Origin: JABGQS01 sp963674545
Lineage (GTDB): Bacteria; Bacillota; Clostridia; Christensenellales; SZUA-584
Assembly: GCA_963674545.2 (NCBI GenBank)
Contig: CAXXFB010000001.1
Coordinates: 868,001 to 932,000 of the forward strand
Direction: 5' to 3'
Length of the DNA stretch: 64,000 bases
A program made the position numbers and the translations under genes. Position 1 is the first letter of the stretch. Each line of letters starts with the position of its first letter. A model generated the notes under the pieces. It was given only the letters and a program-made list of their open reading frames with translations, searched no databases and was not told the origin of the DNA. Positions 26,512 through 35,197 of this stretch are shown here, piece after piece.

Positions 26512-29133
26512 TCACGAAAATTCCTGTTCCGGTGTATAACGGTCGACGGCGCCTCCGTCAATAGCGTTTATAACGATGATTTCATGGTTGATCTCGTACA
26601 GTTCATCATTATTTACACCGGACACATCAAAGACATCGAACTTCCACACAGGCACCACTAATGCCTGGCTTGGCGTACCGGTTCTTATATAGCCCATGCA
26701 CAGCTCTGCCGAAACAACTTTCACCTTGGCGACATAGTTGTATGAATCAGGAGCGTTGCCACCATTACCGTAAACAAACATGTCGGTCGAATAATAATTA
26801 CTAAATCTATAATCTTTGCCATTTGAAAGAGGAGTGATGATCTTGTTTTTTATTTGTCTTATCGCTGCTTCCTGAATCTGGTCGAACGGCAGAAGCTTGA
26901 CTGAATCATACACTTTTTCTGTTTTCCCAATACTGCTAAACCAGTTGAATGACTTTACTCCGTCCTCAGTAACAAAAACTTTAATCGTTTCCTGTTCAAA
27001 AGGCTCAACATACACCGGAGGGTCTTCCCATGTACTCCCTCCCCAGCCATTTCGTGTGTAACCAGATAAACCATTATATTTTCTGGAATAGACAAATTCG
27101 TAACCACCGGTTTCCAAAATGTTTGCAGCTTCGTCAAAAACCGGATACGTAACAGCTTTCTGTACGCTTATAAGCTGAAAATCTGTAAACCCGAGGTCGC
27201 TCATCAGTTTCTGCGCATACGGCTCTACTTCATCCGGAGTCAGCGTATAATTATTGAGAACCTCTTTACGCTTAAGAGCAGTCTCAAGATCTCTCCGCTG
27301 CATTTCATCAAAGTATTCATTAGATTCATTCTGGTCCGACATCCTCTGTTCATCTTCAAGTAATCTGTTTACAAGCGCTTCATTTATATACTCGGTCTCT
27401 CTGTATAAGAAAAGTGTTCTGTCAGTTATCCCTTCTACAAAATTGGCAGCGGCTATATACGCCGGGTCGGTTTGACCGCTTCGCTCAACAGCTATGCTTA
27501 AGAAATTTTCCCCGCCTGCAGTGCTGCGCGGCTCGTTCGGGTCTTCTATCATGTACGTCAGCGTCGTATCGACATAAACCTTTTTTGCTTCTTTGGGAGC
27601 TTCTGCCTGCCTTTTTTCCAAATCAGCAATCAACCCCTCATCAACCACATATTCACCGTCAATGTACGTCCCTTTACGTGCTTCAATAAGCCATTCCTCG
27701 TAGTCCGCTTTTGTTCTGGGTTGCGGCCACTCGTAAAACTTTCCTTCCGGCACAAAATAGTCTATCAGCTTGTCTAAGTAATCCTGCGTGAGTGTCAGCA
27801 TCTCGACTTTTACCACTGGGAAATTGTCTGTATCCGGCATCGTAATTTCAGTGTCTATATCAACAGTCAGCGTGCCGTCCTCAACAGTTTCCTTCCAGTA
27901 TTCCGGCGCTTCATACGGCTTCGTCGGAGCTTCGAATACTAAAGCTGAGCTGTCTGCAGAGTATATTGAGTCATCTGCCTGCGTTTCAATCGTCTGTGTC
28001 TGGCTATTTTGTGATGTATCATTTGCCGCTGAGTCGGTCAAAGGCTCTCCCGGCTGGCACGCTGTTGTAAAGCATGAGAACAGCACCAGCAAAGCAACAA
28101 CGATAAGCGAAAGGCTTGTTTTTATCTTCATTTTACGTTTCATATAAATACCTCTCAATCTTCTGGCGACTTCCTTTTTTGCTGCGATTCCCATCCCCAT
28201 TGCGACCTGAAAACGCTTATTTTTGTTGCTGAACATAGCAAGCAAAGTTTTTGCGTATCTGTCACGCTCGCTGCCGGACATTGTTTGTACTGCATGCGCA
28301 TCACAGGCGGCTTCCATGTCCTGCTTCATCAGTCGTGTGCCTATCCACACAACAGGGTTAAACCAGTAGAACGCGCATAGTGCGTTTATCAACAGATACC
28401 AAAGATAGTCTCTCCTTTTATAGTGCGCTAATTCATGCATAATACAGTGCGTCAGTATTTCTTTGTTATAAGGCGTTAAAAGGTGTTTTGGCACTATGAG
28501 TATCGGCCTTAGTGAAGCAAGAAGCATAGTGCTTTCAAACTCACTGCTGACGGCAATCTTTATATCGTTCTTAACGTTCAGCCTTATTCTGCAGCTTTCA
28601 AATAGCTCTTGCAGACTTTTAGGAACAGTGCCGACCATACCTTTTTTAATACGCCTTTTAAGTTTGATGTAGCTCTGTGTCATTACTACGGCAAGTAAGA
28701 TTATACCGGCCAGCCATGCGGCCAATAGCGCATCGCTTATGGTAAATTTATATCTAGGAGTTTGGATTTCACTCTGGATCGCTTCTCCATCTACTGAAGG
28801 CTGCACTGAATAATCCGAACTACTGCCAGAATATTCGGGCTGCGTAGCTGGCGTATCTTCATAGCTGTTTATATATGTATTTTCATATGTTGCATTAGTT
28901 TGGTAAGACTCAGCAGTTGCCATTTCCTGTAGTGGTTCGCTTGGCAGCGAATAGAAATGCATTCCGCTGTCTAAAGACACTGGTATTAGCAGCCTTAGGA
29001 TAAGCAGAACCCAAAGGGAGAACTGCACTGCCGCAGTCATCTTTTTGCCAAACACTTTCTTGATTATCAGTATAACCGCAAGTATAACAGCCGAATATAC
29101 CGATACTTCAAGAAGTGTCATTAGAATTTTCAT
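26512..29133 (-). CDS. M56-family sensor peptidase (BlaR1/MecR1-like) with large extracellular domain
   Basis: An 873-residue protein. N-terminal transmembrane helices and a gluzincin-type zinc peptidase domain: HELAHYKRRDYLWY (about 237-250) supplies the HExxH site and EAACDAHAV (about 272-280) the third ligand. Another membrane helix (about 340-360) is followed by about 510 extracytoplasmic residues with no penicillin-binding SxxK domain visible. In BlaR1/MecR1 the peptidase is triggered by the extracellular sensor and leads to loss of the BlaI repressor, whose homologue is encoded just upstream. The ligand here is unknown and probably not a beta-lactam. Confidence 0.9.
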   Translation of the reverse strand: MKILMTLLEVSVYSAVILAVILIIKKVFGKKMTAAVQFSLWVLLILRLLIPVSLDSGMHFYSLPSEPLQEMATAESYQTNATYENTYINSYEDTPATQPEYSGSSSDYSVQPSVDGEAIQSEIQTPRYKFTISDALLAAWLAGIILLAVVMTQSYIKLKRRIKKGMVGTVPKSLQELFESCRIRLNVKNDIKIAVSSEFESTMLLASLRPILIVPKHLLTPYNKEILTHCIMHELAHYKRRDYLWYLLINALCAFYWFNPVVWIGTRLMKQDMEAACDAHAVQTMSGSERDRYAKTLLAMFSNKNKRFQVAMGMGIAAKKEVARRLRGIYMKRKMKIKTSLSLIVVALLVLFSCFTTACQPGEPLTDSAANDTSQNSQTQTIETQADDSIYSADSSALVFEAPTKPYEAPEYWKETVEDGTLTVDIDTEITMPDTDNFPVVKVEMLTLTQDYLDKLIDYFVPEGKFYEWPQPRTKADYEEWLIEARKGTYIDGEYVVDEGLIADLEKRQAEAPKEAKKVYVDTTLTYMIEDPNEPRSTAGGENFLSIAVERSGQTDPAYIAAANFVEGITDRTLFLYRETEYINEALVNRLLEDEQRMSDQNESNEYFDEMQRRDLETALKRKEVLNNYTLTPDEVEPYAQKLMSDLGFTDFQLISVQKAVTYPVFDEAANILETGGYEFVYSRKYNGLSGYTRNGWGGSTWEDPPVYVEPFEQETIKVFVTEDGVKSFNWFSSIGKTEKVYDSVKLLPFDQIQEAAIRQIKNKIITPLSNGKDYRFSNYYSTDMFVYGNGGNAPDSYNYVAKVKVVSAELCMGYIRTGTPSQALVVPVWKFDVFDVSGVNNDELYEINHEIIVINAIDGGAVDRYTPEQEFS

Positions 29134-29135
29134 TT

Positions 29136-29510
29136 CTAATCTCCTTTACGGCTTAGCTCATCTATAAGCTTTTTTAATTCTTCTGATTCCTGTTTTGATA
29201 GTTTGCTGTCTTTGATCATACATACTAAAAATTCTTTTGCCGTATTTCTTTGTATCTTTTGAAGCAGTTCACGGCTCTCTACCTTTGTACATTCACTTTT
29301 TGTGGTTATGGGATAATACTGCTTGTCACGCCGCTGTACATAGAAGCCTATGTGCCCCTTTTCATACAGCTTTCGCAGATATGAAGAGTATGTGTTATAG
29401 TTCCAGTCTACCGAGTCTCCCATACGTTCTATTATCTCGGATAGATAGAGAGGAGAATCTTCCCAAAGTACCGACATAACTGCCCATTCCGGTTTCGTCA
29501 ATGTTTTCAT
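29136..29510 (-). CDS. BlaI/MecI/CopY-family repressor
   Basis: About 124 residues from the ATG at 29510 (MKTLTKPEWAVMSVLWE). The longer frame would start inside the promoter palindrome. The winged helix spans about 1-75 with a DWNYNTYSSYLRKLYEKGHI recognition region, and a short C-terminal dimerisation helix follows, as in BlaI. It lies two bases upstream of the M56 sensor gene, the classical operon order. Confidence 0.93.
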   Translation of the reverse strand: MKTLTKPEWAVMSVLWEDSPLYLSEIIERMGDSVDWNYNTYSSYLRKLYEKGHIGFYVQRRDKQYYPITTKSECTKVESRELLQKIQRNTAKEFLVCMIKDSKLSKQESEELKKLIDELSRKGD

Positions 29511-29544
29511 ATTGAACCTCACATCGATTGTATTTGTATATATG

Positions 29545-29588
29545 GTATCTATATTTGCAATTATAAATATAGATACTGCTAATGTCAA
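29545..29588 (-). promoter_or_regulatory. Promoter of the BlaI-BlaR1-like operon overlapped by a 12-bp palindrome
   Basis: The minus strand has consensus TTGACA (29588-29583), 17-bp spacer and TATAAT (29565-29560). A perfect palindrome, GTATCTATATTT (29545-29556) and AAATATAGATAC (29565-29576) with an 8-bp spacer, covers the spacer and the -10. This is the expected position for a BlaI-type operator. Confidence 0.78.
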
Positions 29589-29678
29589 TACATTTTACTA
29601 TATTTTGTTATTATTTTTTGAAATTTACATAAAGCTAAGCAAAGACATTATCATATTGATATCATTTGCTCTTCAATT

Positions 29679-30448
29679 CTATTGGCTGACTTTAAAGACC
29701 AGCTTCAAATAGTTCTCTGCTTCATTCTCATCGGGCAGCAAATAGTAGGAGGCATTAATGTATCCGGAATATTCAATATCGCACTCAGTTGTTACTCCGG
29801 CTTTTGTAAATCTAAAATCCTGAAATGAGTTGCTGAATATTTCATCTGTGATCTGTTTTGGTATCTGTGCAAGTGCATACTCACATCCAGTATCGTTTTT
29901 TCATCGTCATGCAGTTTTGCTGACAACTCTTTTTTTGTACTGATATAATCACCGCTGCGCAAATAGTGCAGCGCCTGCAATATGAAAAACGCTCCTTTAT
30001 ATAAGCTTTCTATAATTATAGTATTTGATGGTTCATGAACTGCCGTGTGGCAACATAAATGGTAAATGCCTGATGCGCTTATTTTCACGCTGTCTGCAAC
30101 GTCTTTATCTTCTATATTGGGAAGCAATTCGTGAAGAGACCCGTAGAATGAACGAGTATCATAACTAAACTGAAAAAGCTCGTGCTTTGGCCAGTTCATC
30201 AGCTCCTGTTTGCCGGATATAAAACCGCATGCCTTATCATTTTCAGGCATTGTCAATATGATCTCTTTGTAAGCGGCCAGGTCATCGAAAGAGAGTGTGT
30301 CAAGTATAACTACAGCATCAATATCGCTGTCCTTATGCTGTTCTCCTCTTTGATAGCTTCCCTGCAGCCCTGCAAAACAAAGCTTGTCACCAAAACGACT
30401 CTTTAGTTTGACGGTGAGTTCTCTCATCCATTTATCCGCATCAATCAT
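29679..30448 (-). pseudogene. Nucleotidyltransferase-domain protein, apparently frameshifted near its C-terminus
   Basis: The first frame (30448 to 29792) has an N-terminal nucleotidyltransferase domain: GSYQRGEQHKDSDIDAVVI (about 29-47) is the GSxxxG...DSDxD signature. Close to 29885-29905 the coding character moves to another frame, which continues ALAQIPKQITDEIFSNSF and on to a coherent end at 29679 (about 75 residues). The original frame ends in a low-quality tail. A one-base indel, perhaps in or near the six-A run at 29895-29901, explains this. Relatives modify small molecules such as aminoglycosides; no substrate can be assigned. Confidence 0.6.
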
Positions 30449-30671
30449 AATTCCCCTTATTCCCTCCGTTATATGTATCTAAAAAACATAAGTCTAATAC
30501 ATCCTTTCTGGATTATAACATGATTTAAACAAAACTTCATAATAAACAAACTGCAGAGAAAGACCGCTTTTTCAAGTCCGGAGGTATCTATTGGATTATC
30601 TAAGAATCGGATAGTATCCATAGTCTGTAATTATTATATTCAGCAGAATGCGTACCTCCAGAAATTTTCTA

Positions 30672-30702
30672 TTGACCTGTCTACCGCTTTATAGTTTATA
30701 CT
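30672..30702 (+). promoter_or_regulatory. MerR-type promoter with 19-bp spacer
   Basis: TTGACC (30672-30677) and TATACT (30697-30702) are separated by 19 bp. MerR-family activators untwist promoters with such over-long spacers, so this fits control of the operon by its own MerR gene. The preceding 200 bp (30449-30671) are AT-rich and hold no gene. Confidence 0.65.
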
Positions 30703-30734
30703 TCTGATTAGGTGATTCGAAGAGAGGTGATATC

Positions 30735-31265
30735 ATGAATATATCTGTAGGAAAGCTTGCTAACATGTTTGGTATATCCAGGACAACATTATTGTATTAT
30801 GACAATATCGGGCTCTTGAACCCTTCGGAAAGAAGCAAAGCAGGATACAGGCTTTACAGCAGTGAAGACGTTGAAAAGATGAGCCGAATAATGCTTCTTA
30901 AAGCAGCGGGTCTATCTTTAAGCGAAATGCCAAAGTTGCTTGATAATGAAGAGAAAAATAATATCGTTTGCGCACTTATGAAACGGCTTGATGAGCTTAA
31001 CAAAGAAATCATGAAAATCAAGGAGCAGCAGCAGATTGTAGTAAAAATATTGATGTCTGAAAACGCTGCAAAGCGTATCCACGAGCTTGATACGGATGGC
31101 TGGAACCATATCCTTGAAGGCGCCGGGATCGGTGTTGAAGAATCCAGCAGGTTTCATGAAGACTTTGAAAATCATTCACCGCAGCAGCACCAGCAATTCC
31201 TTGAGGCTATCGGCTTTGGCGAAGAAGAAATCAAAAAAATGAGAAGCAAGTCTAGGATCGGCTAG
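30735..31265 (+). CDS. MerR-family transcriptional regulator
   Basis: A 176-residue protein. Residues 1-70 are the MerR winged helix (VGKLANMFGISRTTLLYYDNIGLLNPSERSKAGYRLYSSEDVEKM). A coiled-coil dimer helix (about 75-115) and a short C-terminal domain follow. No metal-binding Cys cluster is present, so it is a small-molecule or multidrug-type sensor. It precedes an MFS exporter by 73 bp and is probably its regulator. Confidence 0.92.
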   Translation: MNISVGKLANMFGISRTTLLYYDNIGLLNPSERSKAGYRLYSSEDVEKMSRIMLLKAAGLSLSEMPKLLDNEEKNNIVCALMKRLDELNKEIMKIKEQQQIVVKILMSENAAKRIHELDTDGWNHILEGAGIGVEESSRFHEDFENHSPQQHQQFLEAIGFGEEEIKKMRSKSRIG

Positions 31266-31338
31266 TTGTCCTTTATATAGCGCTGGAATGTTTAAAACTG
31301 GCCTCTTTTTTTGCACTCAATTTTAGGAAGGTATATTT

Positions 31339-32583
31339 TTGAATAAGATAGGCATTAATAAAAACTTCTGCCTTTTGTTATGCGGAAAGTTTGTATCCGA
31401 AATAGGTGACAAGTTCTATGCACTGGCGCTTGCTTTTTGGGTGCTGGAAACTACCGGCTCCCCCTCTATGATGGGGCTTGTTTTATTCTGTTCTATGATT
31501 CCTGCCATCGCCCTTGGATTTTTCATAGGTGTAGTGGTCGACAGGTACGACAAAAGACGTCTGCTTATTGCAGCTGATATGTTAAGAGGTTTGATCATTG
31601 CCGCAGTAATAGCAGTTTATTTTTTTGGTTTTCTTAGCCTGACTGTTATAATTTCAGCACAAATACTATTGTCCGTATGCTCGGCTTTTTTCGACCCGGC
31701 TCTGCAGTCCGTTATTCCCCAGGTGGTTGGCCGGGCACAGCTTGCAAAAGCGAATTCTATGAGCAGTCTTGTTGGCGGCATAGCGATGATAATAGGGCCA
31801 GTACTTGGCGGGCTTTCAGTAGCGTATATCGGGTATACCTTTGTCTTCATCTTCAATTCGCTTTCCTTTTTAGTATCAGCACTATTCAAGGTTCTGCTGA
31901 GTCTGCCCAAAACCGCTGGTAAAGATCTGTATAAGAAGAGCTACAGGCAGAGTATACTTGACGGGTATAAATATATATTTGGCCGAAAAAAGCTCGTTGT
32001 ATTGATCGTTGTTGTAGCTCTCGTACATTTCTTCGTAGGCTCTGTCCAGGTCATAATACCTGCTTTGGCTGTAAAACTGCCCGGAAACGGAGCCGAGAAC
32101 CTCGGTTATCTCCAGACCTTCTTTGGGCTGGGCGCTGTAGTTTCAGCTTTGCTTTTGAGCATCAGAAAAAAAATGAATCGAGAGGCGCAATTCGTATTTT
32201 GGGGTATTGCGGGGGCTGGAATTATTTATATTGCGTGCGGAATATTCCTCTGGTTTGGAACTGAGGGTATTCTTCCGTTTTTGATGATATTCATGCTGCT
32301 CAGCTCGGCTATAATAGTTATAAGCACGAACTACCAGACTATTCTGCATAAAAATACTTCTGCTGATATGTCGGGCAGGGTCTTCAGCGTTACGAATTCT
32401 TTGGGCGATTCGTCGATTCCAATAGCAATGCTGTTGTTTGGCATTTTTTTAGACTGTTTCTCATGGTATCTTCTCATAGGTTTTTATGGAATTGCAATAG
32501 TGCTCATCAGCATCTTTTTAAACAGGATCTATAGGGCAAAGACGAATGTTGATGTAGCTTCTTCAAATGAAACATCTTCTTAA
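31339..32583 (+). CDS. MFS transporter, DHA3 (Mef-like) drug-efflux type
   Basis: A 414-residue, 12-helix transporter starting with TTG behind an AGGAAGG. GVVVDRYDKRRLLIAADMLRG (about 56-76) is the loop 2-3 motif A; the layout resembles macrolide-efflux Mef proteins and other DHA3 exporters. Substrate unknown. It shares this family with the MFS gene at 32.8-34.1 kb on the opposite strand; the two genes are convergent and share a bidirectional terminator. Confidence 0.88.
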   Translation: MNKIGINKNFCLLLCGKFVSEIGDKFYALALAFWVLETTGSPSMMGLVLFCSMIPAIALGFFIGVVVDRYDKRRLLIAADMLRGLIIAAVIAVYFFGFLSLTVIISAQILLSVCSAFFDPALQSVIPQVVGRAQLAKANSMSSLVGGIAMIIGPVLGGLSVAYIGYTFVFIFNSLSFLVSALFKVLLSLPKTAGKDLYKKSYRQSILDGYKYIFGRKKLVVLIVVVALVHFFVGSVQVIIPALAVKLPGNGAENLGYLQTFFGLGAVVSALLLSIRKKMNREAQFVFWGIAGAGIIYIACGIFLWFGTEGILPFLMIFMLLSSAIIVISTNYQTILHKNTSADMSGRVFSVTNSLGDSSIPIAMLLFGIFLDCFSWYLLIGFYGIAIVLISIFLNRIYRAKTNVDVASSNETSS

Positions 32584-32696
32584 GCCGGCTGCCCGTTCGC
32601 CTGTCATTATCTTTGACTCGCAGATGCTCTAAGCGGTTAAAAATCCCTGCCTTGACTGATCTTTGACAGCGTTCAGCTTTTTCTGTAGAAGAATAT

Positions 32697-32730
32697 AAAA
32701 AACAGCCCGCTTTTCGGCGGACCATTTTTT
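32697..32730. terminator. Bidirectional terminator between convergent MFS genes
   Basis: CCGC/GCGG hairpin with a TTTTC loop, flanked by A6 on the left and T6 on the right, so it can work for both strands. The rest of 32584-32782 shows nothing recognisable. Confidence 0.6.
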
Positions 32731-32782
32731 CATTGAATCTTTAATTAAACAAACTCAGTATCAGGGCTGTACATATTGCATT

Positions 32783-34093
32783 CTACTCATACCCATCTTT
32801 ATCCAAAACCTTATATGCCGGATTTTTCAAACATACAAAATTCGTTACAAATCCAATTATGCCTACGATAAAAAATATTAAAGCGATTCCTGAGCCTTTA
32901 CCCGTTCCGAACATCACAGACAATACTCTCTGCAATAGCGAACTTGTTGTCATAAACGGCTCAAAAACATAATCAGCTAATACTCCTCCAAGAAATAATC
33001 CTAGTGGAATCGTACTGTACTGGATGGTGTCTCGTGCTGAAAACACCCTTCCTTGCATCCTGATTGGTACATTAGTACGCATAATTGCAGTCAGATTAGC
33101 GCTTATAAACGCCATAGGGATATTTGATGCAACCGCTGCAATGATCCATAGTAATAATGTATGTGTCAGACTCAGGAATACATCCCCTAAGAGAAATGCT
33201 ATCCCGCATGCAAAGAATACTACCTTTACCCGGCTTTTTGCCGGTTTTATCAGTGTTACAATGTTGCTGCCAATAAGCGTACCTGCTCCGACAGCGGCTT
33301 CGACCATACCAAGAGCAGTCTGGTCATTTCCTGTCCTGCTCAATATCAATGCCGGCAGCATACCGTATTCCCCCATTTTTGCAATCAAATTTATAAATGC
33401 AAAAAACAGTATGATACGCATCAGCGCCCTGTGCTCCCGAAGAAAGTTTATGCCTTCTTTGCAACTTTTCAAAAAAGGCTCTTTACCACACTTAGCTTCA
33501 AGTTCTGTTTTGGGAATTTTAATGAAAAACATCAATACTGCAAATGCAGCCGCAAAGGTAACTAAGTCAAATGCCAATACGGTTTCAAGCCCGCCAAATG
33601 CAAGCAGCGCACTCCCCAACGCCGGGGCAAGGATTGTAACAACAGACCCTGACAGAGACTGCAGACCGCTGACCCTGACATAATGCCTTTTGGGCACAAG
33701 CAAACTTGTTGCCACATATGATGCCGGATTCTGAAAGGCATTCATAAAACTGAGCAAAAAGTTGATAATGTACAGATGCCAAATTTGCAGTGCAGCTGCA
33801 AGATACAGAACCAGTACAATTAAAGTGCCGAAAGCTGCCGCTAAGTCTGCCAGCAGCATGATGCGCTTTTTATCCCATCTGTCGGCTATCGCACCTGCAA
33901 TAAAGCAAAACACTATCGAAGGCAAGAAAGAACAAATCGATAAAAGCGTAATGCTTGAAGCTGTACCTTTTTGCCCGTATACCCAGACAATCAGCGCGAA
34001 ACTCGTCATGGCTGTTCCCAATGCAGATACAGCCTGGGAACTCCATAGCATAAGAAAATCCCGGAGTTCAGTTAATATATTTTGTTTTTTCAT
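32783..34093 (-). CDS. MFS transporter, DHA3 (Mef-like) drug-efflux type, under leader-peptide control
   Basis: A 436-residue, 12-helix exporter: LWSSQAVSALGTAMTSFALIVWVYG in helix 1 and GAIADRWDKKRIMLLADL (about 63-80) as motif A, with LLVPKRHYVRVSGLQSLS in the central region. The arrangement is that of Mef-type macrolide exporters. A 12-codon leader ORF and two mutually exclusive hairpins lie between promoter and start (see separate entries). Inducible export of a ribosome-targeting antibiotic is a fair inference, given the Vat-like gene upstream. Confidence 0.88.
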   Translation of the reverse strand: MKKQNILTELRDFLMLWSSQAVSALGTAMTSFALIVWVYGQKGTASSITLLSICSFLPSIVFCFIAGAIADRWDKKRIMLLADLAAAFGTLIVLVLYLAAALQIWHLYIINFLLSFMNAFQNPASYVATSLLVPKRHYVRVSGLQSLSGSVVTILAPALGSALLAFGGLETVLAFDLVTFAAAFAVLMFFIKIPKTELEAKCGKEPFLKSCKEGINFLREHRALMRIILFFAFINLIAKMGEYGMLPALILSRTGNDQTALGMVEAAVGAGTLIGSNIVTLIKPAKSRVKVVFFACGIAFLLGDVFLSLTHTLLLWIIAAVASNIPMAFISANLTAIMRTNVPIRMQGRVFSARDTIQYSTIPLGLFLGGVLADYVFEPFMTTSSLLQRVLSVMFGTGKGSGIALIFFIVGIIGFVTNFVCLKNPAYKVLDKDGYE

Positions 34094-34205
34094 GGCTTTG
34101 CTCCTTCAAGTCAATATAGATTGAAAATGCAAAGCCCGACCCGGACGGCAATATTAGACTACCGCTCCATGCAATCTCCGTCCTTCATCAGACTTTGCAT
34201 GGAGC
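34094..34205 (-). promoter_or_regulatory. Foldable leader of the MFS gene (attenuator-like)
   Basis: Stem I: an 11-bp perfect pairing of 34195-34205 with 34164-34174; the upstream arm lies inside the leader ORF. Stem II: an 8-bp pairing of 34129-34136 with 34094-34101, which covers the bases between ribosome binding site and start codon. An alternative pairing joins the leader-ORF segment ATGCAAAG with CTTTGCAT of stem II, and GCTCC of the leader ORF with GGAGC at the ribosome binding site. Ribosome stalling in the leader would therefore change access to the MFS start. Confidence 0.65.
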
Positions 34206-34226
34206 AAAAACAATGGCAAGATTCAT
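34188..34226 (-). CDS. Leader peptide of the MFS gene (12 aa)
   Basis: The minus strand reads MNLAIVFAPCKV and stop, preceded by GGAGG with a six-base spacer, a much better ribosome binding site than chance would give. It lies about 95 bp upstream of the MFS start, and its last codons form one arm of an 11-bp hairpin. Position, length and structure match the leader peptides of erm, msr and mef resistance genes that sense ribosome-stalling drugs. The peptide sequence itself is not one I recognise. Confidence 0.65.
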   Translation of the reverse strand: MNLAIVFAPCKV

Positions 34227-34259
34227 TATACGCCTCCAATATAATTATATTTATGTCAT

Positions 34260-34265
34260 ATTATA
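34260..34265 (-). promoter_or_regulatory. Extended -10 promoter for the MFS leader
   Basis: On the minus strand TGCTATAAT, an extended -10, lies about 34 bp upstream of the leader-peptide start. The -35 is poor, which is common with extended -10 promoters. Confidence 0.6.
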
Positions 34266-34296
34266 GCACAGGAAACACAGCAGAAAAACAAAATAA

Positions 34297-34335
34297 TAGA
34301 AAAACAGGACCACCTTTTTCAAGCGATCCTGTTTC
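34297..34335 (-). terminator. Intrinsic terminator of the Vat-like gene
   Basis: AAACAGGA and TCCTGTTT (34302-34309 with 34327-34334) form an 8-bp stem with a 17-base loop, followed on the minus strand by TTTTTCTATT. Confidence 0.65.
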
Positions 34336-34401
34336 TAATAATTCATAGTTAAAGCTCTTTTTGTCAAATAGAATTACACAGCCAGCAGCAAATATTAATA
34401 A

Positions 34402-35043
34402 TCAGTTTTCGCTGTTGGTGAGCATGTCAACTTCTCCGTTCATTATAAAAAATAAATGTTGCTTTACCTTTTCCGAAGACCAGTCCCACCATTTTGTTTG
34501 CAGCAGCTTTTCAATGGTTGTTTCGTCATAACGCTTGTGTATTGCTTTTGCCGGTACACCGCCTACGACCGTGTATGGCGGTACATCCTTAGTTACAACA
34601 GCTCTTGTCCCGATTACCGCACCGTCTCCGACATGTACTCCCTGCATAATTACAGCTTCATAGCCTATCCAAACGTCATTACCGATTATTGTATCGCCCT
34701 TGTTGTCCCATGCCTGTGCAACATTTTCTTTATCAAGGCTCCATTCTTCGAAAAAAATTGGAAATGGATAAGTCGAAAGTGATTCTGCAGTATGATTAGC
34801 GCTTGTGAAAATGAACTTTGCACCGCACGCTATTGAACAGAACTTGCCAATTATCAGCTTGTCATCATTAACCGGAAAATGATAAAGTACGTTGTTTTTT
34901 TCAAACTGCAAAGGATCATTGACGAAATCATTATACATTGTGTATTCACCAACAATGATGTTCGGGTTCTTAATAATATTTTTCAAATACACAGTTGTAT
35001 CATCATTTGTTCTAGGATATATTCTTTTATCCGGAATAGTCAT
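34402..35043 (-). CDS. Vat-like xenobiotic O-acetyltransferase (left-handed beta-helix)
   Basis: About 213 residues from the ATG at 35043, which has GGAGG five bases upstream. It aligns by eye along its length with streptogramin A acetyltransferases: VGEYTMYND, LYHFPVNDDKLIIGKFCSIACG, the catalytic-His region SANHT (His84), GDTIIGNDVWIGYEAVIMQGV, PPYTVVGGVPAKAIHKRY and TKWWDW. Vat enzymes inactivate streptogramin A with acetyl-CoA; CatB-type chloramphenicol acetyltransferases are the near alternative. The neighbouring efflux pumps support a drug-resistance role. Confidence 0.88.
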   Translation of the reverse strand: MTIPDKRIYPRTNDDTTVYLKNIIKNPNIIVGEYTMYNDFVNDPLQFEKNNVLYHFPVNDDKLIIGKFCSIACGAKFIFTSANHTAESLSTYPFPIFFEEWSLDKENVAQAWDNKGDTIIGNDVWIGYEAVIMQGVHVGDGAVIGTRAVVTKDVPPYTVVGGVPAKAIHKRYDETTIEKLLQTKWWDWSSEKVKQHLFFIMNGEVDMLTNSEN

Positions 35044-35197
35044 AATAACCTCCTGGTTTATTTTATATTTTATGCTATCCCAGAAACTGCAATGCAATTT
35101 TTCACACTACCACCGTCCCTTTTATCTGATCAGTCAGTTCTCATTTAATTTATCCGTTTAAATTTTAAAATTACCCTTTAAGAAGATCACTTTAATG

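Noticed and set aside
26512..29133. Beta-lactam sensor assignment
   Set aside because: No SxxK, SxN or KTG penicillin-binding motifs could be found in the extracellular part.
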